Positions 7,027 through 13,766 of a stretch of 49,128 nucleotides of DNA are shown here, one piece after another. A program made the translations under genes and the position numbers. Numbering within the stretch: the first letter of the stretch is position 1; every line of letters begins with the position of its first letter. Below the pieces are notes generated by a model. The model ran no database searches. It was not told the DNA's origin and saw only the letters and a program-made list of their open reading frames with translations. The stretch spans positions 1-49,128 of the forward strand of contig JALWJZ010000052.1 of the NCBI GenBank assembly GCA_026996855.1, in the 5' to 3' direction. Origin of the DNA: Anaerolineales bacterium (GTDB taxonomy: Bacteria; Chloroflexota; Anaerolineae; Anaerolineales; DRMV01).

Positions 7027-7407
7027 ATGAGCGGAAAGTACACAATGGTACGAATCACGGTTGAGGGGCGGGAGAAGTTGCGGCAGCTGGCCATGTATTA
7101 CCGGCGGAGCATGGCGCAGCAGATGGAATGGCTCATTGAACAGGCGTGGCACCGCACGTTTGCCCAGGAGCGAGCAGGCACACAAGCCCTGGAGGGGCAT
7201 GAGGCGGCTCATGACGGGGATAGGGCCGGGGCGTCCGGCAGGAACGGGGATGCCCCGGCCCGCACTTTCCACAATGAGGAGGTGCGAGATGGCGGAATTG
7301 CATCCTTTGGTGGAGCAGGTGCTGAAGGAAGCGGAGGAGAAGCGGCGGGCAATGCGGCGCAGGGCGGTGCTGGAGATGGTTCGCCTGGCCGCGGAGACCA
7401 TGCCTGA
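7027..7407 (+). CDS. Ribbon-helix-helix-like protein, switch 2 partner
   Basis: The open frame is 126 aa from ATG 7027 with GGAGGGAAAG upstream. Residues 4-50 (TMVRITVEGREKLRQLAMYY, SMAQQMEWLIEQAW) look like an RHH DNA-binding domain. The remainder is Gly/Ala-rich and, from 7289, overlaps the next gene in another frame by 119 nt, so the true end could be a sequence artefact or a disordered tail. First gene of the rightward early operon; likely a Cro-like or anti-repressor function. Confidence 0.65.
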   Translation: MSGKYTMVRITVEGREKLRQLAMYYRRSMAQQMEWLIEQAWHRTFAQERAGTQALEGHEAAHDGDRAGASGRNGDAPARTFHNEEVRDGGIASFGGAGAEGSGGEAAGNAAQGGAGDGSPGRGDHA

Positions 7408-7666
7408 GCTGCAACGTCTGGTGGAGGGTGGCGCTTTGGAGGTGAACGAAGAGCTCGGCTGGCTGGTAGGCGTGGGCTTAGCGCCTCTGCGGCTGAAACA
7501 GGTAAACGATCGGATCGTGGTGCAGGTGGGGCGCTGGGACGGTCTTCGTAAACGCTGGCGATTCGCCGGACACGGACTGGAAGATGCAGGTCAGGCGCTG
7601 CTTTTGGCCCGAAAGCGGTATGAGGAAGCGCAAACCAACCATTCCGAAAAGGAGGTGCTGGGATGA
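7289..7666 (+). CDS. Hypothetical early prophage protein
   Basis: 125 aa. ATG 7289 is preceded by GAGGAGGTGCGAG, a very strong ribosome site that decides the start. The first ~45 residues are a basic/acidic helix (VLKEAEEKRRAMRRRAVLEMVRL). The second half is a mixed alpha/beta domain (LVGVGLAPLRLKQVNDRIVVQVGRWD, in part). The stop overlaps the start of 7663 by 4 nt (ATGA). No family recognised. Confidence 0.7.
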   Translation: MAELHPLVEQVLKEAEEKRRAMRRRAVLEMVRLAAETMPELQRLVEGGALEVNEELGWLVGVGLAPLRLKQVNDRIVVQVGRWDGLRKRWRFAGHGLEDAGQALLLARKRYEEAQTNHSEKEVLG

Positions 7667-8508
7667 AGGAACACCTTTTTGCCCGACTGGATGCTGCGGT
7701 GGACCGCGTGCGGGAGGCGGTCCGGGAGGCCGAGGAGGCCGGGATGCAGATGGACCGTGTACGGCAGGAACTGGAGATGGTCCCCTACCTGAAGGAAACC
7801 CTGAGCCGGGCGCCGGAGGGGATGCAGGAGCGCATGGTGGAGCGGCTGGTGGCGCGCTGGGAGGAATTCGCGGAGGAAATGCGGCAGAAGGCGCAACAGC
7901 GGCGCCAAGAGATGGAGAAGCGCCGCGCGGCGGAGGAGCGGGCATTGCAGGAGGTACTGGCGAAGTGGCCGGAGCTGGCGGGGTTCTCCGTGGCGCGCTT
8001 TGCGTGGGAGACGCCTTTCGACGAAGAGGGCTACGTGGCAGGTGTGGTCTTTCACACGCCGTGGGGGGATGACCTGCGGGCCTGGCGCGAGGGGGAGGAA
8101 TACGAGTGGGTCTTACAGCACCGCGACGGTGCTTACTGGCAAGAGGTGAAAGACCTGGACGCGGTCCTGATTCAGAAGGCGGTGGACCTGGCCCGGCGCT
8201 GGAAGGCCGAGGAAGAGAAGCGGGCGATGGAAGAAGCACAACGGCGGGAGAAAGAAGAAGAGGCTCGACGCCGGGCCGAGGAGGAACGACGGTGGGAGGA
8301 AGCACGGCGGAAGTGGGTGCGGGCGACGGCCCGGGAGTGGTTACAGCGTGCGGCGAACGCGGCCTGGGAGGCCGACCAAAGCGCAGAGCAGGCCCTGGAG
8401 GCCATTGCCTACGCCCTGGTGGGCCTGTTGGCCGCGTTCGTGGAGGAAGACGAGTTCGCAGCGCCTCTGGCGGCGCACGAGAACGGACGGGTGCGGGTGG
8501 TGCAGTAA
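7663..8508 (+). CDS. Coiled-coil early prophage protein
   Basis: 281 aa. Two long charged coiled coils (~55-95 and ~175-225, dominated by E, R, K and A) flank a central globular segment (~100-165). A helical C-terminal part follows (~225-270). It starts with the cassette GGAGGTGCTGGGATG, which in near-identical form also starts 8568 and 10707. The layout suggests a scaffold or nucleic-acid-associated structural role in early phage functions, but no family is recognised. Confidence 0.7.
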   Translation: MKEHLFARLDAAVDRVREAVREAEEAGMQMDRVRQELEMVPYLKETLSRAPEGMQERMVERLVARWEEFAEEMRQKAQQRRQEMEKRRAAEERALQEVLAKWPELAGFSVARFAWETPFDEEGYVAGVVFHTPWGDDLRAWREGEEYEWVLQHRDGAYWQEVKDLDAVLIQKAVDLARRWKAEEEKRAMEEAQRREKEEEARRRAEEERRWEEARRKWVRATAREWLQRAANAAWEADQSAEQALEAIAYALVGLLAAFVEEDEFAAPLAAHENGRVRVVQ

Positions 8509-8519
8509 CGGAAAACTCT

Positions 8520-8550
8520 GGGGGCAGGGGTACACCTCTTCCCTGCCCCC
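8520..8550 (+). terminator. GC-rich hairpin between early genes
   Basis: Perfect 10-bp stem (GGGGGCAGGG 8520-8529 / CCCTGCCCCC 8541-8550), 11-nt loop, 11 nt after the stop of 7663..8508. No T-tract follows, so it is more likely an mRNA-processing or stability structure than a full terminator. Confidence 0.5.
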
Positions 8551-8567
8551 ATACGAGAGGTGCTGAG

Positions 8568-8816
8568 ATGAAGGCATCCACAGTATACACCGTTCCGTTG
8601 GCGATGGACGAGGTGATGTACTGGAAGCCGCGCGGGGTGGATGCGCATCCGATGCTGGTGCTGGTGATGGAGGTGTACGGGGACGAGGCGACGGTGAGCG
8701 CGGTGCATGGGAACGGCATCTTCACCGTGCGGCTGGAGGAGCTGGAACCCGCGGGACCCATTCACCTGGTCATCGACAACGAGTTGCACCGGAACTTCCC
8801 GCGGGTGGCGTTATGA
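8568..8816 (+). CDS. Small hypothetical prophage protein
   Basis: 82 aa from ATG 8568 behind GAGAGGTGCTGAG. A beta-rich small domain is suggested by alternating hydrophobics (MLVLVMEVYGDEATVSAVHG). Ends LHRNFPRVAL. No family recognised; early operon context. Confidence 0.6.
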   Translation: MKASTVYTVPLAMDEVMYWKPRGVDAHPMLVLVMEVYGDEATVSAVHGNGIFTVRLEELEPAGPIHLVIDNELHRNFPRVAL

Positions 8817-8835
8817 GGCTGGAAAGGTGCGGGCC

Positions 8836-9015
8836 ATGCGAAAGGGTACGTTCTTCTCCCGTGAAATCCCGATTTGGTTCCTATTCGGGACCCTTTTCGG
8901 TCTGATTCTGGCGCGCGCGATGGACCGGATACGATGGCGCCGAGCGTTGGGAATGCCGGAGGTGCGTCGGGCGCGCGCCGTAGTGCGGGAGCATGGACAT
9001 GCCGCAACGGATTGA
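8836..9015 (+). CDS. Small single-span membrane protein
   Basis: 59 aa from ATG 8836. A single hydrophobic helix (IPIWFLFGTLFGLILARAM, ~11-29) is followed by a basic tail (RIRWRRALG, RRARAVVREHG). Its 3' end overlaps the start of 8993..9226 by 23 nt. Function unknown. The SD is weak, so confidence is moderate. Confidence 0.5.
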   Translation: MRKGTFFSREIPIWFLFGTLFGLILARAMDRIRWRRALGMPEVRRARAVVREHGHAATD

Positions 9016-9226
9016 GCGCCGACGGAAGAAGTGGCCGCATTATGCGGAATGGGCCCGGCAGGAAGCCATCGCCCAGGCCCGGCGGGGGTTGCGTGAAGCC
9101 GAACCCGTTCTGGAAGGCCGGGTGCAGGACCCGGCGGGCATCATGCGGGTGATGGCCGTGTTGGTGGACGTGTTGCATCGCATCATCCGGATTTTGACCG
9201 CGGCGAAGGAGGGGAAAGATGGCTAA
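8993..9226 (+). CDS. Small basic helical protein
   Basis: 77 aa from ATG 8993 (ATG 8999 is an alternative). Helical and rich in Arg in its first half (RIERRRKKWPHYAEWARQE), with a hydrophobic helix near the end (IMRVMAVLVDVLHRIIRIL). It overlaps the next start by 8 nt. No family recognised. Confidence 0.6.
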   Translation: MDMPQRIERRRKKWPHYAEWARQEAIAQARRGLREAEPVLEGRVQDPAGIMRVMAVLVDVLHRIIRILTAAKEGKDG

Positions 9227-9641
9227 GGGTTGGGTGGACCCCACGAAGGAATGGGAGCGGGTGGACGAAACGCTGATGTGGCTGGTGGGGCAGGTGTTGC
9301 AAGGACACGTGGGCCGGGAGAAAGCCATTCCCCGAAGCCGGCTGGTGAACGAAGTGAACATGCGGGTTGCGGTGCTGGGGCGGGAGGAGGTGTACTCCGA
9401 GCGGCAGGTCAGGGCCGCCATCAACGCGCTTCGGAAACGGGGATGGCTCATCTGCTCGACCGGAGGTGTGGGAGGCGGGTACTGGATGGCCAAGAACCGG
9501 GATGAGGTGCTGGAATTCCTGGAGCGGGAAGTCCGGCCCCGGTACCGGGACCTGCAGGAGATTGAAAGGGCCATGCGGCGGGCCATGCTGGAAAAGTTCG
9601 GACAGCCGACGCTGTTTGAGGCGGTTACAAACGGGCGTTAG
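9219..9641 (+). CDS. Winged-helix-like DNA-binding protein
   Basis: 140 aa from ATG 9219 (GGAGGGGAAAG upstream). Residues ~45-90 read as a winged helix: RSRLVNEVNMRV, then SERQVRAAINALRKRGWLI as recognition helix and GGVGGGYWMAKN as wing. A basic helical C-terminus follows. It may regulate early phage transcription or act in replication. The next gene is the DNA methyltransferase. Confidence 0.7.
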   Translation: MAKGWVDPTKEWERVDETLMWLVGQVLQGHVGREKAIPRSRLVNEVNMRVAVLGREEVYSERQVRAAINALRKRGWLICSTGGVGGGYWMAKNRDEVLEFLEREVRPRYRDLQEIERAMRRAMLEKFGQPTLFEAVTNGR

Positions 9642-9651
9642 GGAGAAAGCC

Positions 9652-10473
9652 ATGAAGTTCATCAGTCTTTTCTCCGGCATTGGTGGTCTTGATCTCGGGC
9701 TGGAACGCGCAGGATGGCGATGCGTGGCTCAGGTAGAGAACGATCCATACGCACTTTGCGTGTTGCAACGACACTGGCCACACGTGCCCAAGTGGGAGGA
9801 CATTCGGCATGTGCGCATTGAAGAACTTCCATCAGCAGACGCTGTGGTCGGAGGCTTTCCTTGCCAGCCTTTCAGTGTGGCAGGGAAAAGAAGGGGCGAG
9901 AACGATCCTCGTAACCTCTGGCCGGAAATGCGCCGCATTATTGCAGGCATCAGACCCCGTTGGGTACTTGCTGAAAACGTGCCTGGAATCATCAATACCT
10001 ACCTGGATAAGGTGGCCGATGATTTGGAAGACTTGGGTTACACCGTCGGGGCGTTTACTCTTCCGGCTGCGGCCTTTGGGGCGCCCCACATCAGAGAACG
10101 GTTATTCATTGTTGCCTACACCAACGGCTCAGGACAGCACGGGGAGGGCGTACCAGTATTACCGCAGGGCGGATGGGAGCCGCGGGGTGACGTTGACTCT
10201 GGCCGGGGTAGCACGAATGTATCCGACCCCCAGGGCTTCCGATGCGCATGGTGGGAGGATATACCGCCAGCCACCATCCAGGAATGGCTCGCCAGCATTG
10301 AAAGAGATAACCCCTGGGCCATTGAACCCGGAGTGGGTCGAGTGGCTTATGGGGTTCCCCATCGGGTGGACAGAGTGCGAACGCTCGGAAATGCCGTAGT
10401 ACCTCTGGTGGCCCAGTTTGTAGGACGGTTGATCCTGGAGGCCGACCGAAGGTTTGCCCATCTGCTTTGTTGA
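9652..10473 (+). CDS. DNA (cytosine-5) methyltransferase
   Basis: 273 aa. Transfers methyl from SAM to C5 of cytosine in a specific site. Motifs in order: I FSGIGGLDLGLERAGW (~6-21), IV with catalytic Cys GGFPCQPFS (~68-76), VI ENVPG (~104-108), VIII APHIRERLFIVA (~143-154), and X LGNAVVPLVAQFVG near the C-terminus. The region between VIII and X is the target-recognition part. No restriction enzyme gene is beside it, so it is probably a solitary phage methylase protecting the phage from host cutting. The same DNA carries a second long frame (9809..10399); see that entry. Confidence 0.93.
   Translation: MKFISLFSGIGGLDLGLERAGWRCVAQVENDPYALCVLQRHWPHVPKWEDIRHVRIEELPSADAVVGGFPCQPFSVAGKRRGENDPRNLWPEMRRIIAGIRPRWVLAENVPGIINTYLDKVADDLEDLGYTVGAFTLPAAAFGAPHIRERLFIVAYTNGSGQHGEGVPVLPQGGWEPRGDVDSGRGSTNVSDPQGFRCAWWEDIPPATIQEWLASIERDNPWAIEPGVGRVAYGVPHRVDRVRTLGNAVVPLVAQFVGRLILEADRRFAHLLC
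9809..10399 (+). CDS. Overprinted reading frame inside the methyltransferase gene, itself family-like
   Basis: This is 196 codons in another frame inside the C5-methyltransferase gene, with no stop. Its product carries segments I know from phage and prophage proteins annotated near DNA methylases: SGRKCAALLQ, SGRLLFRLRPL, LLPTPTAQDSTGRAY, YPTPRASDAHGG and LNPEWVEWLMGFPIGWTE. The methylase frame is also intact and motif-complete over the same bases. No good SD precedes ATG 9809. Either this is a true overlapping gene, or such database proteins are alternate-frame translations of methylase genes. I list it because the conservation looks real; expression is unproven. Confidence 0.4.
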   Translation: MCALKNFHQQTLWSEAFLASLSVWQGKEGARTILVTSGRKCAALLQASDPVGYLLKTCLESSIPTWIRWPMIWKTWVTPSGRLLFRLRPLGRPTSENGYSLLPTPTAQDSTGRAYQYYRRADGSRGVTLTLAGVARMYPTPRASDAHGGRIYRQPPSRNGSPALKEITPGPLNPEWVEWLMGFPIGWTECERSEMP

Positions 10474-10485
10474 GGAGGGAAAACG

Positions 10486-10680
10486 ATGGCACACATTGAG
10501 AGTAACGAATTCGAATTGCAGCGCAAGATTGAGCGCTGGCGGGATCTAATGCTGGAAGCCCGACGGCTGGAGGAGGAAATCAAGGTCAAGGTGCTGAAAT
10601 TGGGCAAAACGGTGAAAGTGTCCGGAGCCCGGGCCACTTTCACCGTTTTGCCATACCGGGTGAGCCTTACGTCACCTTGA
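10486..10680 (+). CDS. Small early prophage protein containing an 18-bp inverted repeat
   Basis: 64 aa, ATG 10486 behind GAGGAGGGAAAACG. Residues 1-40 are one charged helix (QRKIERWRDLMLEARRLEEE). Residues ~40-58 are encoded by a perfect inverted repeat (10603..10652) and read LGKTVKVSGARATFTVLP. No family recognised. It sits between the methylase and the Sak4-like gene. Confidence 0.6.
   Translation: MAHIESNEFELQRKIERWRDLMLEARRLEEEIKVKVLKLGKTVKVSGARATFTVLPYRVSLTSP
10603..10652. repeat. Perfect 18-bp inverted repeat, 14-nt loop
   Basis: GGCAAAACGGTGAAAGTG (10603-10620) is followed after 14 nt by its exact reverse complement (10635-10652). It lies inside the 64-aa gene near its end. As RNA it would form a very stable hairpin and as DNA a possible cruciform or protein site. 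No U-tract follows directly. Confidence 0.9.
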
Positions 10681-10706
10681 AACTTGAAGTGTGAGGAGGT
10701 GCTGGG

Positions 10707-11882
10707 ATGTTTCGGAAAGCCACGAAAGCGCGTCGTAAGTTGCGCCTGGCCCTTTTCGGGCCGGCGGGCAGCGGGAAGACGTTCTCGGCCCTGCGGCTGG
10801 CAACGGGTCTGGCCCGAGAGGGCGAGAAAATCGCGGTCATTGATACCGAGATGGGCTCCAGCGAGCTCTACGCCGACCGATTCGCCTTCGACGTGGCCGT
10901 GCTGGAGCGGGGTTCGGTGGACGAAGTGGTCCGGGCCCTGCAGGAAGCCCGAAAGGCCGGGTATGCGGTGGTCATCATTGACTCCCTGACCCATGCATGG
11001 AGCGAACTTTTAGAGGAAGTGGAAACCCTGGCCCGGACCCGCTTCGGCGGCAACACGTGGGCGGCATGGTCGGAGGGTACGCCGAAGCAAAAGAAGCTGG
11101 TACAGACGTTGCTGCAATACCCGGGCCACGTTATCGCCACGATGCGCTCCCGCACGGAGTGGACGGTGCAGCAGGACAAAAACGGACGGGTGCGTCCCGT
11201 TCGCGTGGGATTGGCTCCGGAGCAGCGGCGGGGCGTGGAGTATGAGTTCGACCTGGTGGGGCTGGTACATCCCACCCACGAAACGGAGTTCATCAAGGAT
11301 CGCACGGGGAAGTACCAGGACGTGGTGCGGGTCATCGACGAAGACTTTGGCCGGGAACTGCGGGCCTGGCTGGAGCAGGGGGAAGCGTCTGCGCCCCGTC
11401 AGGACCTGACCGAAAACGGGAAGCAGCCCGAACCACGCCTGGGGCCGGAACCGAAAGCGGATCCCGTTCAGTCTGCAGAACCCGTACAGGCTCCAGAGCG
11501 GCCCATGTCTCCGGAGGCGCTGCGGGCGTGGCTCCGGGAGCAGGCGGCCGCGTTGTATTATCAGGACTTTCGGTTCAACAATCGAAACGGCGCTGTGGGC
11601 CTTCTGGTGCAGGCCCTGGAGGATGTACTGGGCGGCGAGGAGCAGCGGCGGGTGCTGTTGCAGTGGCTCTTCGGCAAACCCAGCACGAAGGAGTTGGGTG
11701 ACCACACGCTCAAGGCGCTGATGGACTGGCTGAACATTCAGAAGAACGAAGAGGGCCGGTACGAGGTCACGGGCCCGGCCCGGGTGGAAGCCAACATGGC
11801 TTATGCCCAGGCCATGCGCGAAGAGGGGCAGCAGGATCTGCCTCTGGAAGATGCGGCGGCTGAACCGATTTTGGAGGGGTAG
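10707..11882 (+). CDS. Sak4-like phage ATPase (RecA-fold, AAA_24 type)
   Basis: 391 aa. RecA-fold NTPase of the kind phages use for single-strand annealing recombination. Walker A GPAGSGKTFSAL (~18-29), VIDTEMGSS after the second strand, Walker B VVIIDSLTH (~90-98). Residues ~200-260 form a Pro/Glu-rich linker, and a C-terminal domain (~265-345) with a helical repeat follows. It starts with GAGGAGGTGCTGGGATG. Its stop is 2 nt before the next gene. The assignment to Sak4 rather than another AAA_24 protein is from the order of motifs and the phage replication context, and is not certain. Confidence 0.78.
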   Translation: MFRKATKARRKLRLALFGPAGSGKTFSALRLATGLAREGEKIAVIDTEMGSSELYADRFAFDVAVLERGSVDEVVRALQEARKAGYAVVIIDSLTHAWSELLEEVETLARTRFGGNTWAAWSEGTPKQKKLVQTLLQYPGHVIATMRSRTEWTVQQDKNGRVRPVRVGLAPEQRRGVEYEFDLVGLVHPTHETEFIKDRTGKYQDVVRVIDEDFGRELRAWLEQGEASAPRQDLTENGKQPEPRLGPEPKADPVQSAEPVQAPERPMSPEALRAWLREQAAALYYQDFRFNNRNGAVGLLVQALEDVLGGEEQRRVLLQWLFGKPSTKELGDHTLKALMDWLNIQKNEEGRYEVTGPARVEANMAYAQAMREEGQQDLPLEDAAAEPILEG

Positions 11883-11884
11883 AG

Positions 11885-12117
11885 ATGCGCGTGGTGACCT
11901 GCCCAGGCTGTGGAAAGGAGGCGCAGGTGCCCGTGTGCCCGGCGGGTGGCGGAGTATCTGGTTTTCATGAATGCGATACCCGCGTTTTGTCGGTGTACCG
12001 GGAGCCCGCGCCTCCTTATGCCTACATCATGCCTACATCGTGAAGGTGTACGGGAACCACCACGGGATGCCGTATCTTTTGATGGGAACGATGCGGGTGG
12101 AGGAGGAGCGTTCATGA
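11885..12117 (+). pseudogene. Small zinc-finger protein frameshifted by an 11-bp tandem duplication
   Basis: ATG 11885 behind GGAGGGGTAG. The first 48 codons encode CPGCG ... HEC, a zinc-ribbon-like start. The frame then hits TGA at 12041-12043. Just before it, ATGCCTACATC is repeated in tandem (12018-12028, 12029-12039). Removing one copy restores a frame that runs on (IVKVYGNHHGMPYLLMGTM, then RVEEERS) to a TGA at 12115-12117, overlapping the next start as ATGA like its neighbours. So an intact ~74-aa gene was probably broken recently. A 52-aa truncated product is still possible. Confidence 0.72.
12018..12039 (+). repeat. 11-bp perfect tandem duplication
   Basis: Two exact copies of ATGCCTACATC, head to tail. 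The duplication shifts the frame of the zinc-finger gene; 11 is not a multiple of three. Likely slippage during replication. Confidence 0.9.
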
Positions 12118-12971
12118 AGTGGTTCAAGATGCACACAGAGACCGTCCTGGACAATCCACGGCTGGGCCTGCTCCCTTTAGAGACCCAGGCGGTGTTCTTC
12201 AAACTCTACGCGCTGGCGGCCCGGAGTGGTGACGGTTTCATCGGTATGACCCTTCGGGAAATCGCCTGGGTGTTGCGTCTGCCTGACGACGCGCTGGAGG
12301 GGCATTTGCAGGCCCTGGTCGAAGCGGGTCTGGTGGCATGGAATGAGGATGGTGTTCAGGTTCTGCTGTACGAGGAAGAGCAGGCCCGCATTGAACGGGA
12401 GCAAGCGGCGGAGCGGAAGCGCCGGTCACGCTCCCGTCACGGTGGTGTCACGCCAGCGTCACGCCCCGGTCACGGCGATGTCACGCAGGAGTCACGGTCC
12501 GGTCACGATGGTGTCACGCCTATAGAAGAAGATACAGAAGAAGAAAAAGATACAGAGAGAGAAGCAGCAGGTGTTAATACGCGGGCTGCGGCTTCTCAAC
12601 CGGAGGATAATTTTGTCTCCGGAGACGAAAAAGGGGCTCCCCCACCGCAGGGGCCTCCCGAAGCCGAGGTTTTTCGTGCCTGGGAGAGTGATTTTGGCCC
12701 CCTGACACCCATACTGGCCGAGAGTCTTCAGGCCGAAATCGCGGAGCATGGGGCGCAATGGGTTCTGGCCGCCATGCGGGAGGCGCTGGCCAACGGCAAG
12801 CGCAACCTGCGCTATGTGCAGGCCATCCTCCGGCGCTGGAAGGCCGAGGGGTACGGCACCGACCCACCCTGGCGGCGCAACGGTACCGGGCCGCCCGAGC
12901 AGGCTGTCGAGGACGCGCCGGATGATTCCGAGTGGCTAGCACAGCAACTGCAGCAGGAGGGCAGGGCATGA
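12114..12971 (+). CDS. Phage replication initiator with DnaD-like C-terminal domain
   Basis: 285 aa. N-terminal winged helix as in phage replisome organisers (MKWFKMHTETVLDNPRLGLL, helices at ~30-75). A middle linker of three 11-aa repeats (xSRxxHxxVTx, ~104-136) is encoded by DNA iterons. An acidic stretch follows, then a DnaD-type domain (~195-250, WVLAAMREALANGKRNLRYV, IL.RW). Such proteins bind the origin and recruit the helicase loader. The start overlaps the broken upstream gene's ancestral stop. Its own stop overlaps the DnaC-like start (ATGA). Confidence 0.85.
   Translation: MKWFKMHTETVLDNPRLGLLPLETQAVFFKLYALAARSGDGFIGMTLREIAWVLRLPDDALEGHLQALVEAGLVAWNEDGVQVLLYEEEQARIEREQAAERKRRSRSRHGGVTPASRPGHGDVTQESRSGHDGVTPIEEDTEEEKDTEREAAGVNTRAAASQPEDNFVSGDEKGAPPPQGPPEAEVFRAWESDFGPLTPILAESLQAEIAEHGAQWVLAAMREALANGKRNLRYVQAILRRWKAEGYGTDPPWRRNGTGPPEQAVEDAPDDSEWLAQQLQQEGRA
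12426..12575. other. Candidate phage replication origin: nine 11-bp-spaced TCACG iterons plus AT-rich tract
   Basis: TCACG occurs at 12426, 12437, 12448, 12459, 12470, 12481, 12492, 12503 and 12514, each exactly 11 bp from the last and always preceded by G. One helical turn per unit places all sites on one face. Directly right (12520-12575) is an A-rich, GC-poor purine tract (gaagaagatacag type), a natural unwinding element. The array lies inside the initiator gene, as in lambda O. Confidence 0.85.
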
Positions 12972-13717
12972 CTCAGAAACTGGCAGATGTGCTTGAGAAA
13001 ACGGCTCAGGAGGGTGCTTTGGAGCCGGAAAAGACAGAAAAGCAAGCCATACAGGCCCCAGAGGACCAGGGGGATTGTGTCCCCGGGTGCGAGATTTGTC
13101 ACGGGGTGGGGTGGCTGGTCACTCCTGACGGGGAGCCGATTTGGTGCCCTAACAACCCGGAGCGGTTGGCGGTTTTACTGGACGAGGCCGGATTGGACTG
13201 GGCGCCGCCGGACTGGGAAAGCATTACGCCGCGGAGCCGGAAGCAGGAACTGGTCATGCGTGCACTGGAGCGGGTGGCGGAAACCGGCGGCGGAGTGTGG
13301 CTGTGGGGGCCGCCTGGCGTGGGCAAGACCTTCCTGCTTCGGGCTTTCGTGTGGCGGGAGGTGCAGCGCCGGGAGGCTCGCTTTATGACCATGCTGGAAA
13401 TGCTGGATGAAATGCGGGATGCGATTTCGGATCGGGGTACTTCGGTGGTGGAGGTGCGGCGGCGCTTGATTCGGCTGCCTGTGCTGGCGGTGGATGAGCC
13501 GGAAAAGGCGAATGCGGGCACGGAATTTGCCCGGGCCAATGTGTTCGAGATTTTCAACCGACGCTATGAGGGTGGGAAGCACTTGGGGTTGGTCACCGTG
13601 GTGGCGAGCAATAAGCCGCCAAAGGTGCTTGGGGATTACCTGGCGAGCAGATTTCAGGCGCGGAAGGAGGGTTTTGTGACGGTGCACATCGATGACCTGG
13701 AGGACCAGCGGAGATAA
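12968..13717 (+). CDS. DnaC-like helicase loader
   Basis: 249 aa. AAA+ ATPase that loads the replicative helicase. An N-terminal Cys pair (CEICHGVGW, ~38-46, with a further Cys at ~62) may bind zinc. Walker A GPPGVGKTFLLRAF (~117-130). Walker B LPVLAVDEPEKA (~172-183) has DEPE in place of the usual DDLG. Sensor-1 VASNKPP (~219-225). An arginine is in ASRFQAR. It is translationally coupled to the DnaD-like initiator, so the two form the phage replisome-loading module on the host helicase. The first copy of a 20-bp direct repeat overlaps its stop. Confidence 0.87.
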   Translation: MTQKLADVLEKTAQEGALEPEKTEKQAIQAPEDQGDCVPGCEICHGVGWLVTPDGEPIWCPNNPERLAVLLDEAGLDWAPPDWESITPRSRKQELVMRALERVAETGGGVWLWGPPGVGKTFLLRAFVWREVQRREARFMTMLEMLDEMRDAISDRGTSVVEVRRRLIRLPVLAVDEPEKANAGTEFARANVFEIFNRRYEGGKHLGLVTVVASNKPPKVLGDYLASRFQARKEGFVTVHIDDLEDQRR

Positions 13718-13750
13718 CCCAACCTGATGGGAGATAATCCAACCTGATGG
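13711..13750 (+). repeat. 20-bp tandem direct repeat (19/20) after the helicase-loader gene
   Basis: GAGATAAC-CCAACCTGATGG (13711-13730) is followed at once by the same 20 bp with one change (13731-13750). It ends 16 bp before the solitary CRISPR-like repeat and would form most of the spacer position if that unit were read on the minus strand. Confidence 0.85.
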
Positions 13751-13766
13751 GGAGGTGCGTGATGGG

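Noticed and set aside
4762-7407. Two nested or tandem prophages
   Set aside because: Two repressor switches exist, but there is only one integrase, one terminase and one pair of att repeats, and no internal copy of the 55-bp core.
10159-10494. Minus-strand frames over the methyltransferase gene
   Set aside because: They lack ribosome sites and known segments, unlike the plus-strand frame at 9809..10399.
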